DNA of 64,000 nt, taken from the NCBI GenBank assembly GCA_022885665.1, contig JAGQDJ010000085.1:1-64000 (forward strand). The letters are read 5' to 3'. This DNA is from Triops longicaudatus (taxonomy: Eukaryota > Arthropoda > Branchiopoda > Notostraca > Triopsidae). The notes below the pieces were generated by a model, which made no database searches, was not told the origin of the DNA, and worked only from the letters and a program-made list of their open reading frames with translations. Below are positions 1 to 10,684 of this stretch, one piece after another. The position numbers and the translations under genes are program-made. Numbering within the stretch: the first letter of the stretch is position 1; each line of letters opens with the position of its first letter.

Positions 1-60
1 TTATTTTATCGAAATCTCTATGTCAGATAATAAAAGTTGTCTACAAAACAATTCTGCGCA
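1..60 (+). other. Probable 3' UTR tail of an upstream cuticle-gene duplicate
   Basis: The first ~55 bases align, with few mismatches, to the 3' UTR of the cuticle gene at 2107-2163. The shared pieces are TTATTTT, AATCTCTATGTC, an AATAATAAA block containing AATAAA, and AAAACA. The similarity fades after about base 60. This suggests that a paralogous cuticle gene on the + strand ends just before the window, as expected for tandem cuticle clusters. The coding part itself is outside the window. Confidence 0.6.
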
Positions 61-1329
61 TCTTCTACTTTACTATTCAACTTTTCATTCAACAGCGACT
101 CACGAATTGCTTTTTTCTCATGTTGGGTTACATTTAAATTTACAAGACTTTTCCATGCATCACTTCGATTCCAAATCGGATTCAAAAGTCAGACTTTTGC
201 TGTTAGCTTTACACACGATTCTCTTTTACAAGTTTCTCCTTTTTAGCCATGCCCATTTTGGGTGTGCAAAACTTACTTTATGTTCTACACCTCTCCGGAC
301 TTTTGACTTTAGCGGCCAGATATATTTTATTTTAAAGTTCGGTCGTCCGCTAGCTTGGTCGAACTATTGCAAGTCAACCGAGCCTCGCGATGGATTTAGT
401 TTGATTGATGGATTAGTCCTGATTCTGATGAACTGATGAACATTTCAATCCCAACGTGTAGGTCAAGACGACAATTCTATTTGTGCTATTTGATTATCGG
501 AGTATCTGACACCAGAATATAATTTCCAGAGCATCTGGCAATTTGTCCCTAATCAAGTAATTCCTGACTGAGTTTTTTGAGTACAGTGAGGAATTCTCCT
601 ATTTATTTTACACTATATCTGAAAGTTTCCATAAATATCTTTTTTAACCTACCATATATAGTTTTCCAAAGTAGATTTTTCCGTTTCCTTAGGGCAATTT
701 CAATGGAGTATTCTTAACTTGTAACAAATTTAGTAAATTTGTTATGATCTGCATATGTAATAAGAAATAACAGTAAAAATATATGGTAAATAATATGGAG
801 TGTAAAATATGGCTAAATTAACGCTTACATTATACATCGCAAGTTTTGCCACATGATAAAATAATCTCTGACAATTTGTCGCATTAAAAAAAAACAGTAG
901 ATTGGACAACTCATGAGAATTGTAACTACACCACTTCCGCAAACCTCCTTGCACCTATCGCTGAAAAACTTGCAGTACCAAGCGCAAAAAGTTACACGTC
1001 GCACGTATGAATACTGTAGAAATAGAGAGTGAAAGTTTCTAAAATCAATGTGCTTAGCGTAAACGAAATCATAGTAAAGTAGCTATGACGGAATGAATTT
1101 TTAAAGGAACTCGTTGGGGCATACTGAAAAAAGCATCACTTTCACTGAAATGCTGTTTTGACCATCCGTCGCGTTACTGCAGAACGCAAGGCTAGTTGCT
1201 CGAGTTCTTAGTGGTTCGATTTGTAAACATTTTCACGCTACTGTGTTGGATAGCCCAGGGTGTGGTTTCTTTTCCACGTTGTATGTGAAGTAAGCGAAGG
1301 TATCCTGAGAAGCAGTTTCCAGTTCAAGG
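61..1329. other. Intergenic, nothing recognised
   Basis: AT-rich spacer between the upstream duplicate and the cuticle gene. The short open frames here show no recognisable domain, no splice-consistent extension and no codon-like composition. Confidence 0.5.
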
Positions 1330-1363
1330 TATAAAATAGGCAGGTTGTCTAAGAAACCTCACA
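1330..1363 (+). promoter_or_regulatory. Core promoter of the cuticle gene (TATA plus initiator)
   Basis: TATAAAATA at 1330-1338 is followed 31 bp later by an initiator-like TCACAC, with the likely +1 A at 1361. The start codon is at 1429, giving a 5' leader of about 68 nt. TATA plus Inr at this spacing is typical of highly expressed, stage-specific arthropod genes. Confidence 0.65.
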
Positions 1364-1428
1364 CTTGAGCTTCAAGCTTCATCCAGTGAGCAACAAGATC
1401 AAGAAGAAAAAGAGAAATACCTATAAAC

Positions 1429-2079
1429 ATGAAGGTAAGTGTATTAAACTATAAAGAATAAATGCATCATTCGAGCTTTCCCGTACTCTTAAATTTTTAA
1501 GGTGTTCATTGTCCTCGCCTTGGCTGCTGCCGCGTCCGCTGTTGATGTGTACAGCAAACCCGCCTACTCGGCACCAGCTTACTCTGCTCCCGCCTACAAG
1601 GAATCCTACGCCCCCGCCTACTACAATTTCGACTGGGCCGTCAAGGATGACTACAGCTACGTGAACATGGGACACCAAGAAAACCGCAATGGAGATAACA
1701 CTAAGGGATCTTATTTTGTTGATCTTCCCGATGGCCGCCGTCAGGTACTGCATTTCGAAATGCCCCCAAGACAACTTCCTACTTACAAATACTTTTTGCT
1801 TATTAGACTGTCAACTACTACGTCGATGGCTACAGTGGCTACGTCGCTGATGTCCAGTACTCCGGTGAAGCCAAGGCTTATGCTCCCGCTTACCAAACCG
1901 CCTACAAACCCGCTGCCTACGTTGCCCCCGTTGCCAAGCCCATCTACCAACCTGCCCCCTATGTGGCCCCTGTGTCTTACGCCAAACCCGCCTACCAACC
2001 TGCCCCCTATGTGGCCCCTGTTTCCTATGCTAAGCCCGCCTATCAGCCTGCCCCTTATGTTGCTCCCGTTAAGTATTAA
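1429..2079 (+). CDS. RR-2 cuticle protein (Rebers-Riddiford, chitin-binding)
   Basis: Secreted structural protein of the exoskeleton that binds chitin through a Rebers-Riddiford domain. Coding exons are 1429-1434, 1502-1744 and 1807-2079, giving 173 aa with introns of 67 and 62 bp. The first exon holds only Met-Lys, a hallmark of arthropod cuticle genes in which the intron interrupts the signal peptide. The signal peptide is MKVFIVLALAAAASA. The RR-2 core (about residues 45-105) carries YNFDWAVKDDYSYVN, GHQENRNGD, GSYFVDLPDGRRQ and VNYYVDGYSGYVADVQY. N-terminal PAYSAPAY and C-terminal repeats (QPAPYVAPV three times) are the usual low-complexity Ala/Pro/Tyr flanks. The gene has its own TATA promoter and probably sits in a tandem cluster, because a similar 3' UTR lies at the left edge. 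Confidence 0.95.
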
Positions 2080-2134
2080 GAAATTCTTGATTGAGGCTAT
2101 ATGATCTTATTTTTGCAGAATCTCTATGTCGAAT

Positions 2135-2140
2135 AATAAA
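2135..2140 (+). terminator. Poly(A) signal AATAAA of the cuticle gene
   Basis: AATAAA lies 56 nt after the stop codon. The surrounding block is shared with the 3' UTR-like sequence at the left window edge. Confidence 0.6.
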
Positions 2141-2415
2141 TGTGTCCGTAAAACAGTTATCATGCCTGTTGTATTACGTTTTTTATTCCTCTGCATCGCC
2201 GGGAGTGCTGCGCTCACTGGTGCCTCTTAGTTTTAATCAACTCTGATTTTTGAGGCATAAATAGAAGAATAAAGAAGTAAAGATCTCTATGAATTCTTAA
2301 AACGTAAATGCAGCATTCTGTATTTTTCTCGTTTTCTTTGGTACCCGTCGTAGAAAAATGTCGTACAGTAACAGTTCCACAGCTACATAACAGAACGATA
2401 TGTCTAGCTTTGCAA

Positions 2416-3550
2416 CTAAAAGGCTACGCTGCTGGCAGCAACTTTTTCTAAATTTGGATCAGATAAACGAAAGTACAACCACCCTTCTTCATCGGTTAAG
2501 TCTACTGCTCCTAGCGATTTATAAAAATCGATGGACGGTTTATTCCAATTTAAGACAGTGAAGTTTATTCGCTTGCAGCTTTCTTGCACCGCAATCTAAA
2601 AATTAAGTTGTGTGAGTTTATGAATGCTACACATTTTACAGCTATCTGTACCCTAGCGGTAGATTGGAAGAGTGCTTTTCCTATGCCTCTACCGCGGAAC
2701 GAAGGTTGGACGTAAATATCTTCAAGATGAATGCATTTCCCTTCCCAAGTGGAATACGCGTAGTAGTAAATCACGTAGCCGACGACCTCGTCACTGGCGT
2801 GTGTGTTAACAGCGACAAGGGTTGCAAAGAATGGCCGTTCTCCAAAACCGTCCTTTTCCAATGCTACAAAAATCGATTTTAATTTACAATATTACGCGCG
2901 TGGAACGTTGTTAGACAACCATTGAATCGCTCCACACAAAAACTGCATTTTCATGCGCTCGGAACGAGACAACGTGCAAATACTTTACGCATGAAACTAT
3001 TGAGTATTTTAATCCTATGTTCCACGGAACAATGTGTATATACAAGTACGGTGTGCACGAATTTTGGAAATGAAGTTGGTATTCGGTCCACAAGCGATAG
3101 TTTAATTAAATGCCTGTTCCCAATACTCAAAAGAAATAATATATCAAAGTTTCCGGGTGTCCGAGGAAAAAATCGATTGCTTTCAAATACAACAGTTTGG
3201 TAGCTAGTAATACAATGCTACGCACAAAAAAATAAATATATTTAAACTAACAGTCACACAGTATCTTGAAAACTGAATAATAATGAATCTGGTCAGCCAT
3301 CAACTAATGAATATCGACGTTTACTCGTTCACGGATGAGAAGCGAAGGCAGATGAAAAAAAATTATAATCTTTGGTATATAGTACAGAACCTATACAAAA
3401 TTATATAGATATCTAGACAGCAGATCAATTACTCTCTGTCGTGATCTTCGGACCATCAGGCATTTTCTCATAATCGGCTAATTCCTGAATAAGTTTTCGT
3501 ATGCTAGAGCAATCTTCCCTCTCTCCTCGCCGGATTTTGATACCGTCCAT
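2416..3550 (-). CDS. Diamine/thialysine N-acetyltransferase (SSAT family, GNAT)
   Basis: Acetyl-CoA-dependent GNAT enzyme of the spermidine/spermine N1-acetyltransferase (SAT1/SAT2) family, cytosolic. SAT2-like members prefer thialysine, so the substrate is not fixed by sequence alone. Exons in gene order are 3550-3433, 2863-2652 and 2595-2416, giving 169 aa against ~170 in the family. Exon 1 gives MDGIKIRRGEREDC and LIQELADYEKMPDG. Exon 2 starts with a split Thr codon and gives LEKDGFGE, the hydrophobic strand VGYVIYYYAYSTWEGK, LEDIYVQPSFRG and the acetyl-CoA loop RGRGIGKAL. Exon 3 gives NFTVLNWNKPSIDFYKSLGA and EEGWLYFRL. A splice acceptor (CTGCAG) sits just before the start codon, so a 5' noncoding exon is likely. 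It is divergent from the exonuclease gene at 4820. Confidence 0.92.
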
Positions 3551-4819
3551 TTTTCGATCCTGCAGAATAATGAGGAAAAAAAATACTTAAACGGCCATTA
3601 CATGTGCTCAACTTTACCCGTGGTTCCTTCAGCTGCGAGCAAGAGCGGTCAACAAACAAATGAGATAATAAAAGTTGCTTTGTCAACCAATGGGAATCTG
3701 AACTTTTCACCAGTAACAATACTGAGAAATCCCCGGTAGGTGTCGGTAGAAGTCAGCGATGAAAGTCCAACTGAAAGTCCAACTGAAAGTCCAGTTAAAT
3801 TGGCCTATGAAAGACAAACGTAGCATACGGCCAACAGATATGCATAAGCATGTAATACATGTACTTTACCTTAGAACGATGAACGTAAAGTGGAGATGAA
3901 TTACGGAGCTACCGAACTCCAAAGTTTAACTGGACGACGGAGCAAAAAGCCCAATTTAAGACGATTCCGACCGACCATTCTAGACATGGTTTTGATGCCT
4001 GGGACGTAGAGTAAGAAATGAAAAGGGCAAGAATAAAAGGAGGAAAAAAGTACGCCTACCTTATAAAAGAAACTGTGGTGCATTACTTCCCGAAAATTTT
4101 TCTTTTAACATATGGCTTTTGGCGTGAAAATTGAAGAAGTAGTTACACTGCTTATTTAATTGTGGAGATTCGCAAGCGAGATCTCTTCACTTTTCTGGTT
4201 TGTCAAGCGACCAAAGCCTTATGTGTAGCGGACAGATTCGGCTAGTAATATTTTATGTAGGCTACAGCTAATTGGAGTAGTATAATACTTTCAACCAAAT
4301 ACAGCTCGTAAGCTTTGGACTTGACATACTTTTTAACTTTTTTTAAAAAAAAAGAAAAGAAAAAGAAAAAAAAAAGGACACGGAAGGTATGTAAGTTAAC
4401 AAATTTACAGTAAGGAAATATGATTCAGAAAAAACTTGAGCTTAAGGAATGTCTCCCGTTTACATATGGGATTACTAACTTTGTAACTCAAACTATTGAA
4501 AAATTATTTTGCGTTGGCATACAATTCGATGAGCAAAATAAAAAAGCATTACACGAATTTCGAAAAGTCGTTTCGCCCTTCCTGTGCACCGACTTTTCTC
4601 CGGCGAACATTCCTCTTTCTAAGCCTTGGTGCGCTTCGAATGCGCCACTACGGGAACGCGAACTGAAACACGCTGTTGTGTTTACATCGCGTCGGGGCTT
4701 TTCCCGTGTTGCATGAGTTTAAGACGAAGTTACACTGTAACTATTCTCCAAACAAAAGTTTAGCTTAAAAGAAGACAAGCTGCATACATTTCAAGTACTG
4801 TAACAGCGTGTAGTGCATT
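3551..4819. other. Intergenic between two divergent genes
   Basis: It probably contains the 5' ends and promoters of both the acetyltransferase (-) and the exonuclease (+). There is a purine-rich A/G run at about 4345-4378. An open frame at 4420-4716 has no similarity I recognise and no supporting splice or initiation context. Confidence 0.4.
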
Positions 4820-7800
4820 ATGCGTTCTGGAGATGAAAGTGATGACGACCGATGGGCTGAGCCATCGAAGGAATTAATCCGCTCTCTTGTCTATGTTCCC
4901 AACGAAGAACAACCTGAACCTCAAGGCGAAGAACCTACCAAAAGTTTGTTCCGTTTTTCTTTTTGGTATTGAAGTGTGATATGTAAATATAACTAATATA
5001 CAATTTTAAAGGTCACACAGGAGTCGTAGCACTTGTGGTTAAGTCAGATCCGCGTTTGAATAATTGCGAAAGACGGGAATGGCTCAAGAAAGTCGAAAAA
5101 GCTTGGTTAACACCTGCCCAGAGACATTTATCATCTGCTTACTTCTATCAAGCACTGGAAGCATCCGGAGATCCATATCTGCTTACACTTTACATGATTG
5201 CTAACAGTATCGACTTCTACAAGTGCAAGCACAACACTTTTCCTTTATTTGGTAATATTCTTTAAGATAATAATGCCAACTTTGTTTAGTGATTGTACTC
5301 AAGTTAATGCTTGTCCATGTGTCGTTCTAGTTATTGACACATTTGCAGCATGGGCAAAGGACATACAGCTTGAAAACTTTCATATTTTAACGTTTGAAGA
5401 CAAAAGGGATGCTCTATCTGTGATTCTGAAACAGAATAATATCCAGCTGATTAAAAAAGTGATTGGAGTATACCAAATCCATAAAGACAGAGAAATGTTT
5501 GTGGAACACATTAGGAATTTGTCCAAGGAGCACAAATTTGACTTGGTAAAATCTATTTTTTTTTTAATATTATCTTACAAAAACTCATTAAAAAATGTGA
5601 ACTTTTAGGCGTGTCGCTGTGCCTCTCACCTACAGCTATATGAACAGTTTACCCTTGAAGAGTTCCTCGTTGCGCTAGTTTTGCAAGACAAAATGAATCT
5701 CGTTGAAGAATATGTTCAGCACAGCAGCAAACTCCAGAAAGAATTAGTTTTATTTTTGGACAAACATATCCCTCAACCTGAAGCTTTGAGCTTAATGGCA
5801 GAGTAATTATTTTGTATTCTTCAGCTTGCGATACTTTCTATTCTTATTTTGTTTCGTCTGGTTATGTAATTGGATTCTGTTCTAATGCCTTATTATTTTA
5901 AACACTTTCTTGTTATTCCTTTTTTTGTGTCCATCTTTTCAGTGTCATGAATTTAAAAGACGTTAAACGGTACAAGTTTGATAAGAAAACCCTGGGAAAG
6001 CTGACGAGTCGCTTAATGAAACGATTTAACATTCCTTCGGACTTCTGCCCGAACGCCTCGCGCCGACATTGCGAAGGTGGATTGCGGTACTTGCTGTATC
6101 GCAATTATATTCAAAAATCCTTTGGTAAGGGTGGATTAGGAATGGAAACGGCTGAAGTTACGAATGAGAAAAAAGCTTTATTAAGACATTTTATCATAGG
6201 ATCCGATAATCTGGATGAGTTGATACGATTAGCTGTGCGTGATTCTGCTGAACTTCAGGAGGAATTGATTTGGCACTTGGAACAGTACGATGATCTAGAA
6301 AAGGCTGCGTTCTTTGCTCTCGAGTACGATATTCCTCCTTCTAAAATACCGGATAGAGTGCAACCAGCGATTGATCGGCTTTTATCTGGAACATCCGCGA
6401 GTGAAACGTAAGTTTGCTTTTGAGCTGATTCCGTTCATTGTGCCTTTTTTTATTTGTACACTTTTTCAATTTATGCTAACGTAGTGGTAGACTGTACTAA
6501 TCAGTTATTTTTTTTTTTTGCTTTGTATTATAGGACAAAAAAGGAAGTTCCAAATGTGGAAGGAAACTGGGATGAGTTAGTGGCTCCAGTCAATTTCTAT
6601 AAGTTCAAGTTATCTTTGAATGCCATAAGACTTGTTGAAAATTATCAAGATTTCAGTCATTTTATTCAGGCCGTATCGAAGGTTCGCTTTGACTCTCATG
6701 TTCTGAAAATTTTGAGAAAATCTTTGCGTTATTCGTCCTTTAGGAATGTGTTATTGGTGTCGATGCAGAATGGAGGCCAACGTTCGGGGTTGATCAGACT
6801 GTTGCCTCGTTACTTCAAGTTGCCACTATGGAAACCGTTTTTCTTTTGGATATTATAAAGTTAGGAAATCTGCAAGCTTACGAATGCCACCAGTTGGAAA
6901 CACAAGTGTTTTCTAACCCTTGTATTGTTAAATTGGGTAAGGTCACTTAGGTATTCATTGTGTGTTTCACTTTAAACATCTCGTGTGCCGAAGGATAGAC
7001 TTTCGTACGTTGCCCAGTAAAATTTCCCTGTGTCATCTAATGCCGCACTATTTCAATTTTTCCTTTTTTTATTCTCCTTGTGTACATAGTAAATAAAGGA
7101 AGTAATTATTTTTAGGCTATGGATTGCGAGAAGATTTAAATGTATTATCGAGGTCATTGCCTGGATTAGAACGACTGCGCGAAAATGCCACCCGTATCCT
7201 AGATGTTAGCAGTTTGTGGGACCATATTCGGCAAAAGTTTCCCTCGCTCATACCTAATGGTAATTCGAAAGGAACAAATTTTTGCTGCTATGTTTACTGT
7301 TTATTTTATTTACGTAACATTTTATTTATTTTACTAGGAGATGAAAGCTCCGTGAAAGAGGGAGCCAAAGGTTTAAGTGAAGTCGTTCGACGATGTTTCG
7401 GTACGCCTTTAGACAAAAGTGAACAGTTTAGTGACTGGGGACGACGGCCTTTGCGACCTTCGCAGTTGTTGTACGCTGGTAAGCCATTTTGTAGACATCC
7501 TAAGCCGTTACACAAAGATTGAAACTAATTAATATGTTTGTGTTCATTATTTCGTGCCATGTATTTGTTTCAAGTTTAAAACTTTTTTGTAGCGTTGGAC
7601 GCATATTGCCTACTAGAAGTTTATAACTACTTCAGAAGTGAAGCCGAGAAGAAAGAAATTCCTCTACGAGAACTTATTCTGGAACTTGAAGCTGGACGTA
7701 GTGTCAAACAAAAATCGAGACATAGACGTAGGTCACGTGGCACAGAGCAGAATGTTTATAGAGGAAATGGCAGAGGGCGAAATTTAAACTCAGGAGTACC

Positions 7801-8925
7801 TGGATCTGAACCATCGGTACGATATATGCCGGGCTAGGATGGAGCTGCCGTATTTTGGGTTGCTTGGACTGAGGAAACAAATAGTTTGCATTTTTTTCCA
7901 TATCACTATTTGACTTGCTTTCGCCTCGGAGTATGTTTTTAAGGGCGAAAATTAATACAGGCGTTTTTTGCGTAACCTAATGCTTTCGTATCTCTTACAT
8001 AATTCAAATGAACTTGGGTAGCTAATTTACTGTTTTTAGGATCTGGAAGTAACGTTAGACGCTGAAGCTATCAGAACACCTGCAGATATTCGTTTTGTCT
8101 GTGATACAATGGTCCAAAAGCTTGGTAAAATGCTGAGAATGTGCGGATTTGATACCGTGATTTTGGGTTCTAATGATGATCACGATGATTGCGTACAACT
8201 CGCATTGCGGGAAGGCCGAGTGATTCTTTCCCGGGGATCCATTGCTATTAAAGTAAACGTTTGCTGTGTGTTCTATGCATCTCGGACGTAGTTTTATTTG
8301 TCTGTAAAAAAAAAGGTTCTTAGTTGTTTTAATTGAATGCTGAGCTTTTTTTTTTTCTATTTAGCTGGCGAAATTCGTTCGGCGTGGAAATTGCGTCTCG
8401 TTAAAAACAGATAATCCAGAAGAGCAATTGGAATACGTTTTCAACATGTTCAACATCCAAGTTACCGACAAACATATATTTACCCGTTGTCAGGTAATGG
8501 TTATTTTATTTGTTACAATGAATTTTACTTGTATTCTGTTTCATTTTTCAAAGACTTGCAACTCAAACAGCTTTCATGTAATTGATCAGCAAGTCATGCG
8601 GGAAATCGCAATAAGTGCTGGCCTGGAAGTGTCTTTAAGTCCAAAACCAGTTGTAGAAGAATTCACAGTCTCATCGACCCGGAGTCATAACAGACATTGG
8701 CAAATCGTTACACGTAGTATTAATTATGAACAAGGGTTGACAGCTGCCGGAAAAAGGATCCAAATCAAACAAGTTCCAGTAGGTGTCTTGGATACGGTGA
8801 AAACTTTCTATGTTTGTAACAACTGTGGCAAATGCTACTGGGATGGCACCCATTTCCAGCGAGTGTTGAAGGGCTACTTGGGGAAAATTCTATCCAGTTC
8901 ACAAAATCATTCGGTCGTTGTGTGA
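4820..8925 (+). CDS. EXD3: 3'-5' exonuclease with Mut7-C domain (mut-7/EXD3/Nibbler family)
   Basis: DEDDy-type 3'-5' exoribonuclease. Family members trim small RNAs in animals (Nibbler on miRNA/piRNA 3' ends in flies, MUT-7 in worm RNAi). Thirteen exons encode 933 aa (human EXD3 876): 4820-4943, 5012-5251, 5331-5545, 5609-5802, 5943-6407, 6534-6681, 6744-6936, 7116-7259, 7338-7478, 7593-7816, 8040-8252, 8365-8493, 8554-8925. Residues 1-460 form the helical N-terminal region. The catalytic motifs are VIGVDAEW (Asp469, Glu471), KLGYGLREDL (Asp533) and YAALDAY (Tyr620, Asp624), all intact. The C-terminal Mut7-C PIN-like RNase/zinc region starts at about residue 712 (DIRFVCDTMVQKLGKMLR) and has paired cysteines at 809/812 and about 898/901. 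A basic, Arg-rich linker separates the two catalytic regions. The last 19 bp overlap the antisense fucosyltransferase CDS. Confidence 0.95.
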
Positions 8926-10136
8926 TCGTTGGTAAGTTGCAACTTTTCTGGATCGTGTAATATATTAAATGGTGGTGCAGGTCGTCTCGTAGTAGTACAG
9001 TTATTTTCTTCGCTCCACCATTTATTAATGTCGTAAGACTTCGATGGCAGATCTTCGTGTAATTTGGCACAAAGCTGGCAAAATCCCATGTCGTTCGGAA
9101 TTACTACATTAAAGTGTGATTTCCACCAAAAGAATTTGTCGTATTCTATCTCATTCTCATCTAACCACAGCAAATATTTCGCCAGTTCGCTTGGAGTGAA
9201 GTCTAAAGCATTGATGTAAGAATTTTTTGGGGCTAATGAAGAATAGTTTGCAATTCCGTATACTATAGGAACGATATTACGTGACATTGGTTGGAAAAAT
9301 TTCTCTGTTACATAGTCGCTGCATAAACTGTTCTCGAAAGATAAATAAAACTTGTACTCGGAAGCTAGATGATTCCAACAATCTTCAGAAGAAGATTTCA
9401 GACAGGATTTATATCCACAGTCTCCGTAAATATCAATTGGAATGTACCTCTGGAGCATATAAACATATTCTTCTCTATGACTGTGAGTTTCACAATGTGA
9501 AACCATCCAAGCTGCCAATTTCTTTTTCGATTTAGAACTTGAAATCACCATAAACGATCTGGGAAAATCTTGATCGTTAGGCTTAATGACACCGTAAGGA
9601 ATGTGTATATCGGCATTAGAGTTGTAAGTCATTGTCCAATTGAAATATTGGTTTGGTAGGTGGACTTCGTAACTGATGTATTGTGGGGATTCTAAAGTGA
9701 AGAAAATAAAGCGTTGATGTCGGCTTCGAAGATTTGGGGGTGGGACTTCATGAAAATTCCGGGCATGAAAAATTACAGCGTCAAATTTGCCAAGCGACAA
9801 ATGCGATTTGTTAGCTGTCGTATAACAGGCATTTATTGGACAGTTGTGGTCCAGAAAAGGTTGTTGGCCAAAGCCAAAAGTGTAGTTGGCAAATTCGTAG
9901 AATTCATTCCAAAGAAGAACGGTCTTCATTTTACGTTCGCTATCCGTACCATTTTGTCCCCTCGCTTCGGTTTGTAGCTTCTTTTCAAGTTTTGAAATAA
10001 ATGAAGAGCTGTTTGTAACATGCGTACAATGGATTCGTGGTGCAGGTGGTTTCGAATCTATTGCAAAGAACACAGCGGACCAGCAAGCGACGCACAGTAA
10101 AACAGCAATGGGGTAGTAACTGAACAACACTGTCAT
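8907..10136 (-). CDS. Alpha-1,3-fucosyltransferase (GT10)
   Basis: Golgi type II membrane glycosyltransferase that transfers fucose from GDP-fucose in alpha-1,3 linkage. Arthropod members modify the N-glycan core (FucTA type) or antennae, and I cannot tell which. It is a single exon of 409 aa. A short cytoplasmic tail is followed by one membrane anchor at about residues 7-27 and a stem with potential N-glycosylation sites. The GT10 C-terminal signature runs about 263-294 and includes FYLSFENSLCSDYVTEKFF and PIVYG. The N-terminal half contains NADIHIPYG. The intronless structure stands out among multi-exon neighbours and could reflect an old retrocopy. It converges on the exonuclease gene and overlaps its last 19 coding bases. 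It is divergent from the zinc-finger gene at 10685. Confidence 0.93.
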   Translation of the reverse strand: MTVLFSYYPIAVLLCVACWSAVFFAIDSKPPAPRIHCTHVTNSSSFISKLEKKLQTEARGQNGTDSERKMKTVLLWNEFYEFANYTFGFGQQPFLDHNCPINACYTTANKSHLSLGKFDAVIFHARNFHEVPPPNLRSRHQRFIFFTLESPQYISYEVHLPNQYFNWTMTYNSNADIHIPYGVIKPNDQDFPRSFMVISSSKSKKKLAAWMVSHCETHSHREEYVYMLQRYIPIDIYGDCGYKSCLKSSSEDCWNHLASEYKFYLSFENSLCSDYVTEKFFQPMSRNIVPIVYGIANYSSLAPKNSYINALDFTPSELAKYLLWLDENEIEYDKFFWWKSHFNVVIPNDMGFCQLCAKLHEDLPSKSYDINKWWSEENNCTTTRRPAPPFNILHDPEKLQLTNDHTTTE

Positions 10137-10684
10137 TATTTCAGCAATTGTGGGACCTAAAATTTTTCGGCGAACTACATAAGCCTACATATTCGTCTTA
10201 TAGGTAGACAACAACTAACCACTACGGCAGTAAAAAGGCCAGTCCATTGACATTGATATGGTTCGGTAACCTTCCGAAGCGGAACTCCCGGATGTAGCTC
10301 ATGGATTTGCGGCTTTCTGGTTTAATTATTATTTCCTTTACCTTAAGACTGTTACAATAAGATTTAAGGATAGAAAACAGATACTTCTTAAAAATATTTC
10401 CGATTTAAATCACAAAATATAATTTCCATAAAAATGCACTGCGTTGATTGCTTCCGAGACTCGTTTAAATGAGTTCAAAAAGCCCGCGAGGACTGAACTC
10501 AACTTAAGTTTGTAATCGATACTAACGCAGATATCGCCATCCGGTAAGGTCAGATAGCAAGCAAAGCAATAAGTTTGTGCGTTCCATGTGAGTTTGTGTG
10601 ACTTTTTTCGTCTTAACTTCCTGGTAATTTCGGATACAAGAAACTTTGACAAAATAGTACTAACTGTGTCTTTGTTAATAGGAC

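Noticed and set aside
4420..4716. 98-codon frame upstream of the exonuclease gene
   Set aside because: Not in frame or phase with exon 1, no similarity recognised, and the exonuclease N-terminus is explained by the ATG at 4820.
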